64,000 nucleotides of DNA from an uncultured Bacteroides sp. (GTDB lineage Bacteria > Bacteroidota > Bacteroidia > Bacteroidales > Bacteroidaceae), in assembly GCA_949289295.1 (NCBI GenBank), contig CASENM010000025.1, forward strand, positions 1 to 64,000, read 5' to 3'. This document shows, piece by piece, positions 16,305 to 25,247 of this stretch. A model generated the notes under the pieces. That model was given only the letters and a program-made list of their open reading frames with translations. It was not told the origin of the DNA and made no database searches. The position numbers and the translations under genes are program-made. The stretch's first letter is position 1. Every line of letters begins with the position of its first letter.

Positions 16305-18632
16305 TCACTGAAAGAAGATATCATCCAACCGGCTGGTATTCTCTTCCTCTATCTCTGTAAGACGGTCTTTACACGGATCAAAATCACCGGGTATATCAAA
16401 AGTTTCTTCCTCAGAATAGCCCAATGTCTTGTCGGCAAATACCTTCTGCATATAAAGCCCCCACACAGGCAATGCCATGGATGCACCTTGCCCGTCACGC
16501 ATATAGTCGAAATGGATGTCACGCTCCTCACCTCCTACCCAACAGCCAGACACCAGCGACGGTGTAAATCCCATAAACCATCCATCTGAATTATTGTTGG
16601 TAGTTCCAGTCTTTCCGCCCATATCTACTTTTATGCCGTAAAGACGGCGTACACGGTTACCTGTACCTTCATTGATGACAGCACGTAACATGACCAACAT
16701 TTTGTAGGAAGTTGATTCACTGATTACTTCATTGATCTGAGGAGTAAATGTGGATATTACATTCCCGTCATTATCCTCTATCCGCGTCACGAACAGCGGA
16801 GCTGTACGAATTCCTTTGTTGACAAATGCCGTATAGGCACTTACCATCTCACCCACCGATATTTCACAAGGCCCCAGACAGAGAGAAACTGTTGGCTGGA
16901 CATCTTTGTTGAGCACCCCGAATGAATGAATCAGACGGGCCAAGTCATACGGACTCAGCTTGCTCATCAAATAGGCGGAAATCCAGTTGTTCGAATTGGC
17001 CAGTCCCCATTTCAGAGTCACAATCTCACCATAATGACTGCGTGAGCTGTTACGCGGCGACCAAGGGATTCCATTCTCATCAAAAAGAGTAATCTCCACA
17101 TTGCGTACCTCATCGCAAGGAGAAAAACCGTTCTCCATAGCCAACGAATACACAAACGGCTTCACAGTCGAACCAATCTGACGGCGTCCTACCATAGCCA
17201 TGTCATACTGGAAATAATTATAATTCGGCCCCCCTACATAAGCCTTCACATGACCAGTCAGCGGATCCATTGACATGAAACCTGCACGCAGGAAGTGCTT
17301 GTAATAACGAATCGAATCAAGCGGACTCATGATAGTGTCTTTATCACCGTCATACGAGAATACAGTCATCTCATGCGGCGTATTGAACGACTTCATAATC
17401 TCCGCCTCCGAACATCCGGATGCTTTCATAAGGCGATAACGCTCAGACTGACGTACGGACCTCATCAATATATGATCCACCTCCTGGGGAGTCAGTTCAT
17501 TCGTAAACGGAGCAGTCTTGCGTCCGCGCTTTTCCTTGAAGAAACGAGGCTGAAGATACTTGGCCACATGCTCATAAACCGCCTCTTCCGCATAGCGTTG
17601 CATACGTGAATTGATGGTTGTATAGATTTTCAGCCCATCCACATAAAGATTATAGTTTGTACCGTCTTTCTTCTTGTTTTTAGCGCACCACCCGTACAGC
17701 GGATTAGTCTCCCACGCCAACGAATCTTCATAAAAAGTTTGCATCTGCCATCCGCGGTATTTGCTCCGGTCGGGTTTCTTGGCTGTCATCACCCCACGTA
17801 AATACTCACGGAAATAAGTAGCCAATCCGTCCTTATGGTCTACCGGCTGGAACTTGAGCACCAGTGGAAGCGCCTGAAGCGAATCACATTCAGCCGATGT
17901 AATGTATCCAGCTTTTCTCATCTGGTCGAGTACCACATTGCGTCTCCCACGCGACCGTTCGTTAAAACGGCGCGGATTATAAAGCGACGGATTCTTGCAC
18001 ATACCTATCAGCGTGGCCGCTTCTTCTATTTTCAGATTCTTCGGATCCTTGGCAAAATAAGTTTTGGCGGCCGTCTTGATACCCACCGCATTGTTCAGAA
18101 AATCAAATTTGTTGAGATACATCGTAAGGATTTCTTCCTTCGTGTAATAACGTTCCAGCTTCACAGCAATCACCCATTCAATCGGTTTTTGCAACAACCT
18201 CTCCATCACATTATCAGCCATAGGCGAATAAAACTGCTTGGCCAACTGTTGAGTAATTGTACTCCCTCCCCCTGCATGTTTCTGCATAAGGATTCCGCGC
18301 TTCACAACAGCACGTAAGAACGCACGGGCATCGATGCCCGAATGCTGGTCGAAGCGCACATCCTCTGTAGCAATCAGTGCATGCACCAGATGAGGCGACA
18401 GGTCACCGTATCCTACATACACACGGTTCTCCTTGCTGAGCGACCAAGTGCCAAGCAACTGCCCGTCTTCAGAAAGTACTTGAGTGGCGAATTTCAGATT
18501 TGGGTTTTCAAGCTCCTCTACCGGAGGTACATATCCGATTTTTCCTTTTGAGATGGCTGTGAACACTATGGCTACCGTCGCAACGGCCAGCAGGAACACA
18601 ACCCACAAAACGATGATAAACGTCTTTCTCAT
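16305..18632 (-). CDS. mrcA: Penicillin-binding protein 1A (bifunctional transglycosylase/transpeptidase)
   Basis: A 775-residue class A PBP. One N-terminal membrane anchor (about 5-27) is followed by the GT51 domain, with EDVRFDQHSG (catalytic Glu90) and GGGSTITQQ (121-129). The transpeptidase domain has the nucleophile motif STVK (Ser488), SNN (547-549) and KTGT (674-677). All catalytic motifs are intact, so it should polymerise and cross-link peptidoglycan in the periplasm. Length is normal for Bacteroidetes PBP1A. It is monocistronic, with a -7 box about 47 bases upstream and a terminator downstream. Confidence 0.95.
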   Translation of the reverse strand: MRKTFIIVLWVVFLLAVATVAIVFTAISKGKIGYVPPVEELENPNLKFATQVLSEDGQLLGTWSLSKENRVYVGYGDLSPHLVHALIATEDVRFDQHSGIDARAFLRAVVKRGILMQKHAGGGSTITQQLAKQFYSPMADNVMERLLQKPIEWVIAVKLERYYTKEEILTMYLNKFDFLNNAVGIKTAAKTYFAKDPKNLKIEEAATLIGMCKNPSLYNPRRFNERSRGRRNVVLDQMRKAGYITSAECDSLQALPLVLKFQPVDHKDGLATYFREYLRGVMTAKKPDRSKYRGWQMQTFYEDSLAWETNPLYGWCAKNKKKDGTNYNLYVDGLKIYTTINSRMQRYAEEAVYEHVAKYLQPRFFKEKRGRKTAPFTNELTPQEVDHILMRSVRQSERYRLMKASGCSEAEIMKSFNTPHEMTVFSYDGDKDTIMSPLDSIRYYKHFLRAGFMSMDPLTGHVKAYVGGPNYNYFQYDMAMVGRRQIGSTVKPFVYSLAMENGFSPCDEVRNVEITLFDENGIPWSPRNSSRSHYGEIVTLKWGLANSNNWISAYLMSKLSPYDLARLIHSFGVLNKDVQPTVSLCLGPCEISVGEMVSAYTAFVNKGIRTAPLFVTRIEDNDGNVISTFTPQINEVISESTSYKMLVMLRAVINEGTGNRVRRLYGIKVDMGGKTGTTNNNSDGWFMGFTPSLVSGCWVGGEERDIHFDYMRDGQGASMALPVWGLYMQKVFADKTLGYSEEETFDIPGDFDPCKDRLTEIEEENTSRLDDIFFQ

Positions 18633-18678
18633 TTTATTTTACAATACAGTTTCTGTTCAAACAATTTATTCCGAGCTG

Positions 18679-18686
18679 CAAATTTA
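18679..18686 (-). promoter_or_regulatory. -7 box for the PBP1A gene
   Basis: Minus-strand TAAATTTG, about 47 bases before the start codon. No clear -33 TTTG. Confidence 0.5.
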
Positions 18687-18794
18687 GGGAAAATCTCCGT
18701 ACTTTTCGTTTTTCTCACCACTTTTACCCCAATTACGCACTTAATTTTTATAAATTCATCACCATATAAGACAATCCTTCCCAAAACATAAAAA

Positions 18795-18852
18795 GATGAG
18801 GCTGTCACCCTGTCCGCATCATGATGATGCTCCAAAGGCAGACAACCTCATC
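18795..18852 (-). terminator. Terminator after the GH20 gene
   Basis: On the minus strand GATGAGGTTGTC pairs with GACAGCCTCATC (12 bp with one U-G wobble), followed by TTTTT. A small inner palindrome (GCATCATGATGATGC, 18816-18830) sits in the loop. Confidence 0.75.
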
Positions 18853-18884
18853 CTGTCTATTACAAAATACCGTATCAGTCGAAA

Positions 18885-21197
18885 TCAATAAGAATAAATG
18901 CCAGAATCAGGTGACATCAGGTTTCCTTTCGGATCCCGGATTTCCAGCTTCAGAATGCCGCCGTTATAATCAAAATAACGTACCTCTATCGGATGCAGAC
19001 CTTTTGCCAGAGCACGCTGACCGGAAATCTCCTGAGGAGAATGAGGACCATCATTATCGATTACCAACTCATTGTCCACTTTCAATAAGCTTCCATCGTC
19101 GGAAAGCAAGGCAAACGTATAAATTCCGTCTTCTGGAGCATTGAAATATCCCTTGACTATCAGGGCTACGTCTCCTTTCACTTCCTGAGGTATCATCACA
19201 TCTTTCACTTCATAAATACCTCTCACAGGATGTTGGTCAATAAACATACACGAATCAACACGCCCTTTATACCACACAGCCTGCAAGCCCGGCTTTCCAG
19301 CCGAGACATCAGCCGATGCGGGAGCGTATTCCTGCTTGATGTAGGTAGTATGAAACAAATCGCCGGCTTTTCCATTCTGCCGGAAAGAACGGAATATGAA
19401 ATCGGTCGATTCCGTTATTCTGATCGGTGCTGAATATTCCGGAGAATCAAGTGTCGGCACACTTCCGTCAGTCGTATAATGAATTTCCACACTTGGGTCC
19501 GGCGAAACGATCTCCACATCCGTTTCCCCTACAAATGCGTTTTTCGTATGGAATCCCACCAAATCCGGCATACGGTAGTTGACATTCAAAATGCCCAGAC
19601 GAGAGAACTGGCCGATCATGCGCTGTTCGAAATCGTCCCACTCAAGCTGTGAAGGATTGCTCCAGCCTATCTCTGCGATAGCCATCAAGCGTGGGAATGC
19701 CATATACTGCATTCTTTCACGTGAAGGAATCCATTCGCACCAGATGTTCCCTTGCACGCCCAAAACCAACGCACGCTGCGCTTCGCTCAAGGAATCAGGC
19801 GCAAGCTCATATTCGTACACATTGCGTACCGAATATTTGTCCTGACGGTTGTCCAGATAAAAATTGGCATTCGGGCAATAGATTACATGATTGCCCTGCG
19901 AAGTTGCAGTAGGAACAGCTTCCGGATTCCAATTGCGCCACCACATCACAGTAGCCGTTTTTGACAATCCACCTTCGATAATTTCATCCCAGCCAATCAA
20001 TTCTTTTCCATTTTCATTGAAGAAAGCTTCCATCTGATGGACAAACCACGCCTGCAATTCCTCTTCTGTCTTCAGGCCTTTTTCTCTCATCCGTTTCTGG
20101 CAGTCGGGACATTTTTTCCAATTGGTCTTTTCCACTTCGTCCGCACCCAGATGAACATATTTGTACGGGAAAAGTGGGAAAATTTCGGCATACACATTCT
20201 TGCAGAACTCAAGGGCACTTTCTTTTCCCGGACAGACAGGCGACGAGAAAGTCTTTCCCCACCCCGTCTGGCGGAAACAGGAAACACCGTTATAATTGCT
20301 CACTGCAGCAAGCATGTGTCCAGGCATATCCACCTCCGGAATGATGTCGATGCCGCGGACAGCCGCATATTTCACTACTTCCTTTATGTCATCCTGTGTA
20401 TAGAATCCGCCATACAGCGTATCGCCTTCCACAATTCTCAGCTTGCTTTCCGGAATTTCAAAATCGGAGTTGTGCTCTGCCTTTGCGCGGCGCATGCATA
20501 CGCGGTCCTGGGAATTGAACGTACGCCATGCACCTTTCTCCGTGAGCAAAGGATATTTCTTGATTTCGATGCGCCATCCCTGGTCATCGGTCAGATGCCA
20601 ATGAAATTTATTCAATTTGTAAAGAGCCATCAAATCCAACAGCTCCTTGACCTCTTCTTTAGAATAAAAATGACGGGACACATCCAGCATCAACCCACGC
20701 CATCCGAAACGCGGCTCGTCGGCGATTGAAACGGCCGGCATTGTCCACGTTTTGTCTTTCAGCACTGAAGCCGACTCAATTTCGGCGGGAAGCAACTGGC
20801 GCATAGTCTCCACACCGGCTATCACTCCTGAATAACCGGATGATGAAACGACCGCTTTTCCCCGGCTCACTTCCAGAGTATAGTTCTCCTCTTTGTCTGA
20901 AGACTGGCCTGTCAAATTCAGCTGTATGTCTCCCCCGTCTCCCTGTTCAAGCTGGAACTGATAGCCCGTAGAGCGGCTCAAAAGAGATGCCAGATAATCG
21001 GCGGCTGGCTGCAGAGACACATCCGAATAACTGATTTTCATGCCGTCTTTCAATGTAAATGTTCCGCCGGAAATCTCCACTGACTGCGGTTGAGGAATAA
21101 GGTTAATCTCACTTTGTGATGCCGAATCCGTGCAGGAGCTGGCTGTCCACAGCACACCGGATACGGCGCACATCCATAAAAATTTCTTGTACATCAT
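18885..21197 (-). CDS. GH20 beta-N-acetylhexosaminidase lipoprotein
   Basis: A 770-residue secreted lipoprotein (lipobox ASSC, Cys22). An N-terminal GH20b domain (about 30-155) is followed by the GH20 TIM barrel: FGWRGLMLDVSRHF, NKFHWHLTDDQGWR, IPEVDMPGH, and the catalytic pair in HLGADE (Asp353-Glu354). C-terminal domains are a chitobiase-type module (VEIHYTTDGSVP) and a PA14-like region (DGIYTFALLSDDGSLL). The enzyme removes terminal GlcNAc or GalNAc from host or dietary glycans at the cell surface. Last gene of the glycosidase cluster, but a terminator precedes it, so it may be partly independent. Confidence 0.92.
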   Translation of the reverse strand: MMYKKFLWMCAVSGVLWTASSCTDSASQSEINLIPQPQSVEISGGTFTLKDGMKISYSDVSLQPAADYLASLLSRSTGYQFQLEQGDGGDIQLNLTGQSSDKEENYTLEVSRGKAVVSSSGYSGVIAGVETMRQLLPAEIESASVLKDKTWTMPAVSIADEPRFGWRGLMLDVSRHFYSKEEVKELLDLMALYKLNKFHWHLTDDQGWRIEIKKYPLLTEKGAWRTFNSQDRVCMRRAKAEHNSDFEIPESKLRIVEGDTLYGGFYTQDDIKEVVKYAAVRGIDIIPEVDMPGHMLAAVSNYNGVSCFRQTGWGKTFSSPVCPGKESALEFCKNVYAEIFPLFPYKYVHLGADEVEKTNWKKCPDCQKRMREKGLKTEEELQAWFVHQMEAFFNENGKELIGWDEIIEGGLSKTATVMWWRNWNPEAVPTATSQGNHVIYCPNANFYLDNRQDKYSVRNVYEYELAPDSLSEAQRALVLGVQGNIWCEWIPSRERMQYMAFPRLMAIAEIGWSNPSQLEWDDFEQRMIGQFSRLGILNVNYRMPDLVGFHTKNAFVGETDVEIVSPDPSVEIHYTTDGSVPTLDSPEYSAPIRITESTDFIFRSFRQNGKAGDLFHTTYIKQEYAPASADVSAGKPGLQAVWYKGRVDSCMFIDQHPVRGIYEVKDVMIPQEVKGDVALIVKGYFNAPEDGIYTFALLSDDGSLLKVDNELVIDNDGPHSPQEISGQRALAKGLHPIEVRYFDYNGGILKLEIRDPKGNLMSPDSGIYSY

Positions 21198-21248
21198 AAT
21201 AATAATATTAAATCTAATGATCGGTTACCAATAATTGTCCAGACAAAA

Positions 21249-21282
21249 AAGGCTCTGCATGGCACACTTGCCGCAGAACCTT
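21249..21282 (-). terminator. Terminator inside the glycosidase cluster
   Basis: Minus-strand AAGGTTCTGC pairs with GCAGAGCCTT (one U-G wobble), followed by TTTTG. It lies between the CBM9-like gene and the GH20 gene; the pairing is better on the minus strand than on the plus strand. Confidence 0.75.
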
Positions 21283-21317
21283 TTTTAGAATTATATGAAC
21301 GAAAAGGGCACGGCTTT

Positions 21318-22382
21318 TTATTTCTTGGCCGGAGTCAAATCCCCAATCGTAAATTTACCGTCCTGATCGACTGAATAGTATTGCTTACGGTCGGCAAGAG
21401 TGATTTTAACGACAAACTGCGAAGAAGTTGTCTCTACAGTTATCTTATCCTTCTTGCTGATACTTGCAAGTTCTGTATCCGTCAATTCAAATCCGTCAAC
21501 ATCGCTGATATAGTTGCCTTTCGCACTATAATTGTCCAGCTGTGCGTAGAACATGGCCCAAAGCAGCTTGTAAGCGTTCATGTCAAGGTCGTGTCCTCCC
21601 TTTATGCGTGAGCCTACAGGCGCGTCCACAAAGTTGAGGAATCCCCAACGGTCGGCCATGTGCATGTCCACTTTACCGGTCGGCGACCATACCCAGTTTT
21701 CTTCCGGCTGTCCCTTTACGAGATGCTGCACGCGCGAGAAGTTGATTCTCCACGTAGAGTAGTTTCTCGGATTGGTGAAGTTGAATGTCAACGCCTTGAA
21801 AGGAATGGCCATCTCTACAACCCATGATTCGTCAGTATCATCTTCCTTGTTGAGCGTACCGTTCAGTCCGACTGCCAGTTGCAGACCTTCGCAGTTCCAG
21901 GGGATAAAGAACGAACCGTTGCTGCGGTATGACTTGTCGAGCATAAGGTCGAACACCACGCCACGAGCATTGTTCTCTATCTCAAAATACTGTACTGCAT
22001 TTCCGTCCGGATCAAGGAACACCTCGAAATCATTGTCGTGATAAATGATAGTGTCACGCTGGGTCAGATGAGCCACAATATTGTCTTCTGTCAGCGTAGC
22101 GGCAATATAAAGATAATCGTAGTCCCACACCATCTTCACGGTAGTCTCCTTTGTAGGTGTGGGATAACCCTCACCGCGGATGTCTACAAAAGGTTCGGAT
22201 GACTGGGCACGTGTCCACGACGCTTCGTCAAGGATTCCGTCTACCCGGATCTGGTCAACAGCCCGGAAACAGTCGTAGCTTCTCGGTGTGGTGAGCACCG
22301 CCTTATAACGTTCAAACAGTGATTGGCTGGACGCGGCAGTAGCGATGCAGGCCAGCGCGGCAAATAAACATAACTTCTTCAT
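21318..22382 (-). CDS. Secreted CBM9-like carbohydrate-binding protein
   Basis: A 354-residue protein with a signal peptide (MKKLCLFAALACIATAASSQ). The body matches the CBM9-like/DOMON-type fold: VDGILDEASWTRAQ at the start of the domain, then VKMVWDYDYLYIAATL, HDNDFEVFLDPDGN and WVVEMAIPFKAL. Proteins of this family are usually found with glycoside hydrolases and are not known to be catalytic. A C-terminal segment of about 80 residues after SRIKGGHD is extra. It begins 17 bases after the fucosidase stop, so it is co-transcribed with it. Confidence 0.85.
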   Translation of the reverse strand: MKKLCLFAALACIATAASSQSLFERYKAVLTTPRSYDCFRAVDQIRVDGILDEASWTRAQSSEPFVDIRGEGYPTPTKETTVKMVWDYDYLYIAATLTEDNIVAHLTQRDTIIYHDNDFEVFLDPDGNAVQYFEIENNARGVVFDLMLDKSYRSNGSFFIPWNCEGLQLAVGLNGTLNKEDDTDESWVVEMAIPFKALTFNFTNPRNYSTWRINFSRVQHLVKGQPEENWVWSPTGKVDMHMADRWGFLNFVDAPVGSRIKGGHDLDMNAYKLLWAMFYAQLDNYSAKGNYISDVDGFELTDTELASISKKDKITVETTSSQFVVKITLADRKQYYSVDQDGKFTIGDLTPAKK

Positions 22383-22399
22383 GGTATTATTGCGCTAAA

Positions 22400-23755
22400 T
22401 TACTTGTCATAATCATTGAAACTGAGCACTTGTCCGGCTCCGCGGTAAAGTTCGATCGGCGCTTCCAGGTCGACCGCGATTACGGTAATCCTTTCGTCAA
22501 GCACATCTTTCGGGACCTGCACGTAGCATACGCCCGGAACCTGGCTCCAGGAGATGTCGTTATAACGGATCCACTTCAGCTCTGTGCCGTTGCCAACTAC
22601 GCGTACGCCTTTGATCTTGCTCTTGAGACCCTTGATCTCGATGCTTTCATTCGGAGTATAGGGAACATACAGATAGAGTGTCTTTCCGTCCAGACTCAAT
22701 GAAGTGTAAGCCTGTACATGTCCGTCAGGAATGCCCGGCTTGGTGTCGTAGATTGCTTCCTTATGCTTGGATGTCCAACGGCCGAACTCCTTCAGGATGG
22801 CCACCTGTTCTTCAGGAATGGTTCCGTCCGCTTTCGGACCGATGTCCAGCAACAGATTACCGCCCAGACTGATACAGTCCACAAGCATTCGCAGCAACGT
22901 CATCGGGCTCTTGTAGTTCTGGTCATCCAACTGATAGCCCCATGAGTCGTTCATGGTCATACAAGTTTCCCACCATTTTGATTCCGGACGGGTAACGGGC
23001 ACGCCCAGTTCCGGTGTGTCATAGTCGCCATGACCCTGGATACGGGAGTTGACGATCACGCCCGGAGTGGTCTTGCGGAGCATTTCCACGATTTCCTTGG
23101 CTCTCCAGTCCTCGGCTGTCTGTTCCCAGTCGCCGTCAAACCAATAGAGGTCAGGTTTCCAGGTCTCGTTCAGCTCTCTCAACTGCGCGAAGTTGAAGTC
23201 CACGAAATGCTGCCATCTTTTCGGTTCCTTGTGGATGTCATATTTAGCAGGACCTTCCCGGTAGATGTTCGGATAGTCTTCTCTCGGCCAGTCGATGAGC
23301 GAGTAGTAGAATCCCAGCTTGATGCCCTGTTTTCTGACCTCCTCCACAAACGGCGCGATTACGTCCCTTTTGGCAGGCGAGGACTTCACGGCACTGAAAT
23401 CGCCGGCTTTTGTGTCCCACAACGCGAATCCGTCGTGATGTTTTGTCGTGATGACCGTATATTGCGCTCCACTTTCCTTGATGAGCTTTGCCCAATAGGC
23501 CGGATCATAGTTTGCAGCGGTAAACTCGTTTTTCTGGTCCATGTATTCATCAATGGGAACAATCTTGTTGTGGAACGCCCAGCTTTCGGAAGTCCGTCCG
23601 GTGGAATAGATTCCCCAATGGATGAAGATACCGAGTTTCGCTCTCGAGAACCATTCCATGCGTTCAGCCTTCTGCTCAGGTGTCTCAGCCTGTGCCGGCA
23701 CGATTGCGGATGTCATAAAAGACAATGCAATCAGAAGTGTACTTTTGAGTTTCAT
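22400..23755 (-). CDS. GH29 alpha-L-fucosidase
   Basis: A 451-residue secreted enzyme. ATG 23755 gives a proper signal peptide (MKLKSTLLIALSFMTSAI...AQA); an upstream frame extension to 23857 runs into the preceding gene and is not used. GH29 hallmarks are FSRAKLGIFIHWG (residue 36 on), TTKHHDGFALWD, GFYYSLIDW and LYWFDGDW, whose Asp207 is the expected nucleophile. The family removes alpha-linked fucose, as found on mucin and N-glycans. It ends with a beta-sandwich domain. It follows the glycosylhydrolase-like gene by 35 bases. Confidence 0.92.
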   Translation of the reverse strand: MKLKSTLLIALSFMTSAIVPAQAETPEQKAERMEWFSRAKLGIFIHWGIYSTGRTSESWAFHNKIVPIDEYMDQKNEFTAANYDPAYWAKLIKESGAQYTVITTKHHDGFALWDTKAGDFSAVKSSPAKRDVIAPFVEEVRKQGIKLGFYYSLIDWPREDYPNIYREGPAKYDIHKEPKRWQHFVDFNFAQLRELNETWKPDLYWFDGDWEQTAEDWRAKEIVEMLRKTTPGVIVNSRIQGHGDYDTPELGVPVTRPESKWWETCMTMNDSWGYQLDDQNYKSPMTLLRMLVDCISLGGNLLLDIGPKADGTIPEEQVAILKEFGRWTSKHKEAIYDTKPGIPDGHVQAYTSLSLDGKTLYLYVPYTPNESIEIKGLKSKIKGVRVVGNGTELKWIRYNDISWSQVPGVCYVQVPKDVLDERITVIAVDLEAPIELYRGAGQVLSFNDYDK

Positions 23756-23790
23756 GTGTTTAAGGTATTGAGTGTTAATATGTCTTGACA

Positions 23791-24930
23791 TTACTTGTTC
23801 TGTGAGGCGGCCATCTCCTCGCCTACGGCTTTCAGTGCCTTGTCGAGCTCTGCCCAATGTTCATCGGTCATTCTTGAAGGAGTGAACAGGGAAAGACCGG
23901 CTGCTCCAGCCTCCATCGCACCGTGCACAGCTTCGGAGATTTCAGACGGAATCAGTCCATGACCTTCCGGATCCTTGATGCTGGCCTTGTTCTTCCAGTC
24001 GTTGCAGATGAACAGTCCGCTATATACAGGCATCTTGCCTTCTACGGCGTCCACTTCCTGCTTGGTGATCTTGCCCACCCATTCGGCCGGTTCCAGATAG
24101 AAGTCATTATAGTTCATCGGGAACACCGCGTCAAGATTCCATTTGTTCCATTCCTGGCGGACCATCTTCTTGGCATAGCCTTCCGGTCCCGGGAACACAG
24201 CGGCACTTATCTTCTTGCCTTTCGCATGTACGGCATCCGCAATCTTGTTCACCAGACTCGTGATGACATCACAACGGAACTGTTTCCATTCCTCGCAAGT
24301 GGACGGGTCTTCGATGGACTTGATGTCGATGCCCGAGGCTTCCTTGAAGTCGGCCACACACTTGTCACAATAGCAATAGTCGGCGGTAGGATATTCCTCG
24401 TTCATCACCAGCCCGTATTTGTCCCACAATCCGCGGGCCAGAATCACATCCACATAACGGATATAGTCCAGATGGATATAGTCCACTTCAGGAATGTCGG
24501 CAATCTTGCCGTATTCAGTCACCAGATAATTGATGACATCCGGATTGTTCGGACACATTGCCTTATAATAAGGTACGTATGCCTGCACGGTATAGGCAGA
24601 CTCTCCCTTACGGTTCACGGCATACCAAGTAGAATCAGCGTCGCCCTTCAGCATGGCCGGAATCCACGCATGATATTCAAGTCCGTTCTCATGAGCGATT
24701 TTGGAAGCGAGCGCATGCTTTTCCGCATTGAATCCGCCTGTATTGTAGCAGATACCCTTCAGACCATGATCTTTCCATTTCTTGAAATCCGTACGGATGG
24801 TAGCTTCCGTAGATTCCTGATTCTCACCTTCCCAGCCGTAAAGCGGGATTTCCACACTCGGTTTGTCCGCACAAGAGCCCAGGCCCAATGCGCATGCCAT
24901 TACGGCAGACAATAAAAAGTTTGCTTTCAT
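23791..24930 (-). CDS. Lipoprotein related to family-10-like glycosylhydrolases (GHL10 type)
   Basis: A 379-residue lipoprotein (lipobox LGSC, Cys20) with a predicted TIM barrel. The central VDYIHLDYIRYVD (residue about 150) and the CYCDKCVADFKEASGID segment resemble the GHL10/DUF187 glycosylhydrolase-like group. KISAAVFPGPEGYAKK and LDAVFPMNYNDFY follow as later barrel strands. Activity is not established for most of the group. It is first in a minus-strand cluster with a fucosidase, a CBM9-like protein and a hexosaminidase, so a role in host-type glycan breakdown is likely by context. Confidence 0.7.
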   Translation of the reverse strand: MKANFLLSAVMACALGLGSCADKPSVEIPLYGWEGENQESTEATIRTDFKKWKDHGLKGICYNTGGFNAEKHALASKIAHENGLEYHAWIPAMLKGDADSTWYAVNRKGESAYTVQAYVPYYKAMCPNNPDVINYLVTEYGKIADIPEVDYIHLDYIRYVDVILARGLWDKYGLVMNEEYPTADYCYCDKCVADFKEASGIDIKSIEDPSTCEEWKQFRCDVITSLVNKIADAVHAKGKKISAAVFPGPEGYAKKMVRQEWNKWNLDAVFPMNYNDFYLEPAEWVGKITKQEVDAVEGKMPVYSGLFICNDWKNKASIKDPEGHGLIPSEISEAVHGAMEAGAAGLSLFTPSRMTDEHWAELDKALKAVGEEMAASQNK

Positions 24931-25247
24931 ACGAATAAATATTTAATTATTTTACATTATCGCGGAGATTATCCCCTCATTGTTTCTAATTCATTTACTT
25001 AAAGAACATTTTTTAATGATTGTGTAAAGGTAAGACTATAAATTTAAATCCCGAAATAAAATGGTTGAATCTTTTGACCGGGAGAAGAAAAAATAAGCGG
25101 AGAACAACAATTCTCACCTTTTCCACCCATTTCCTTAAAAGAAGTTTCACGATAATCGCCGGGAAGCTCCTGTTTTCTGCAACAAAATTGCTACCTTTGC
25201 GGCCGGAAGCTGACCATCCGCTTCCCACTTAACCAAATGCTTTCTTT
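24931..25247. other. Divergent intergenic region between the glycosidase cluster and the efflux operon
   Basis: 317 bases with no gene. On the minus strand TACCTTTA (about 25026-25033) is a near-consensus -7 box for the glycosidase cluster. On the plus strand TACCTTTG lies at 25192-25199. No regulator gene is adjacent. Confidence 0.5.
25192..25199 (+). promoter_or_regulatory. -7 box for the TolC/HlyD/MFS operon
   Basis: TACCTTTG, an exact TAnnTTTG match, 48 bases before the start codon. A T-rich run at about 25172 is at the -33 position but is not TTTG. Confidence 0.55.

Noticed and set aside
22400..23857. Longer start for the fucosidase.
   Set aside because: It would overlap the upstream gene by 67 bases and lose the signal peptide at the N-terminus; ATG 23755 fits the family.
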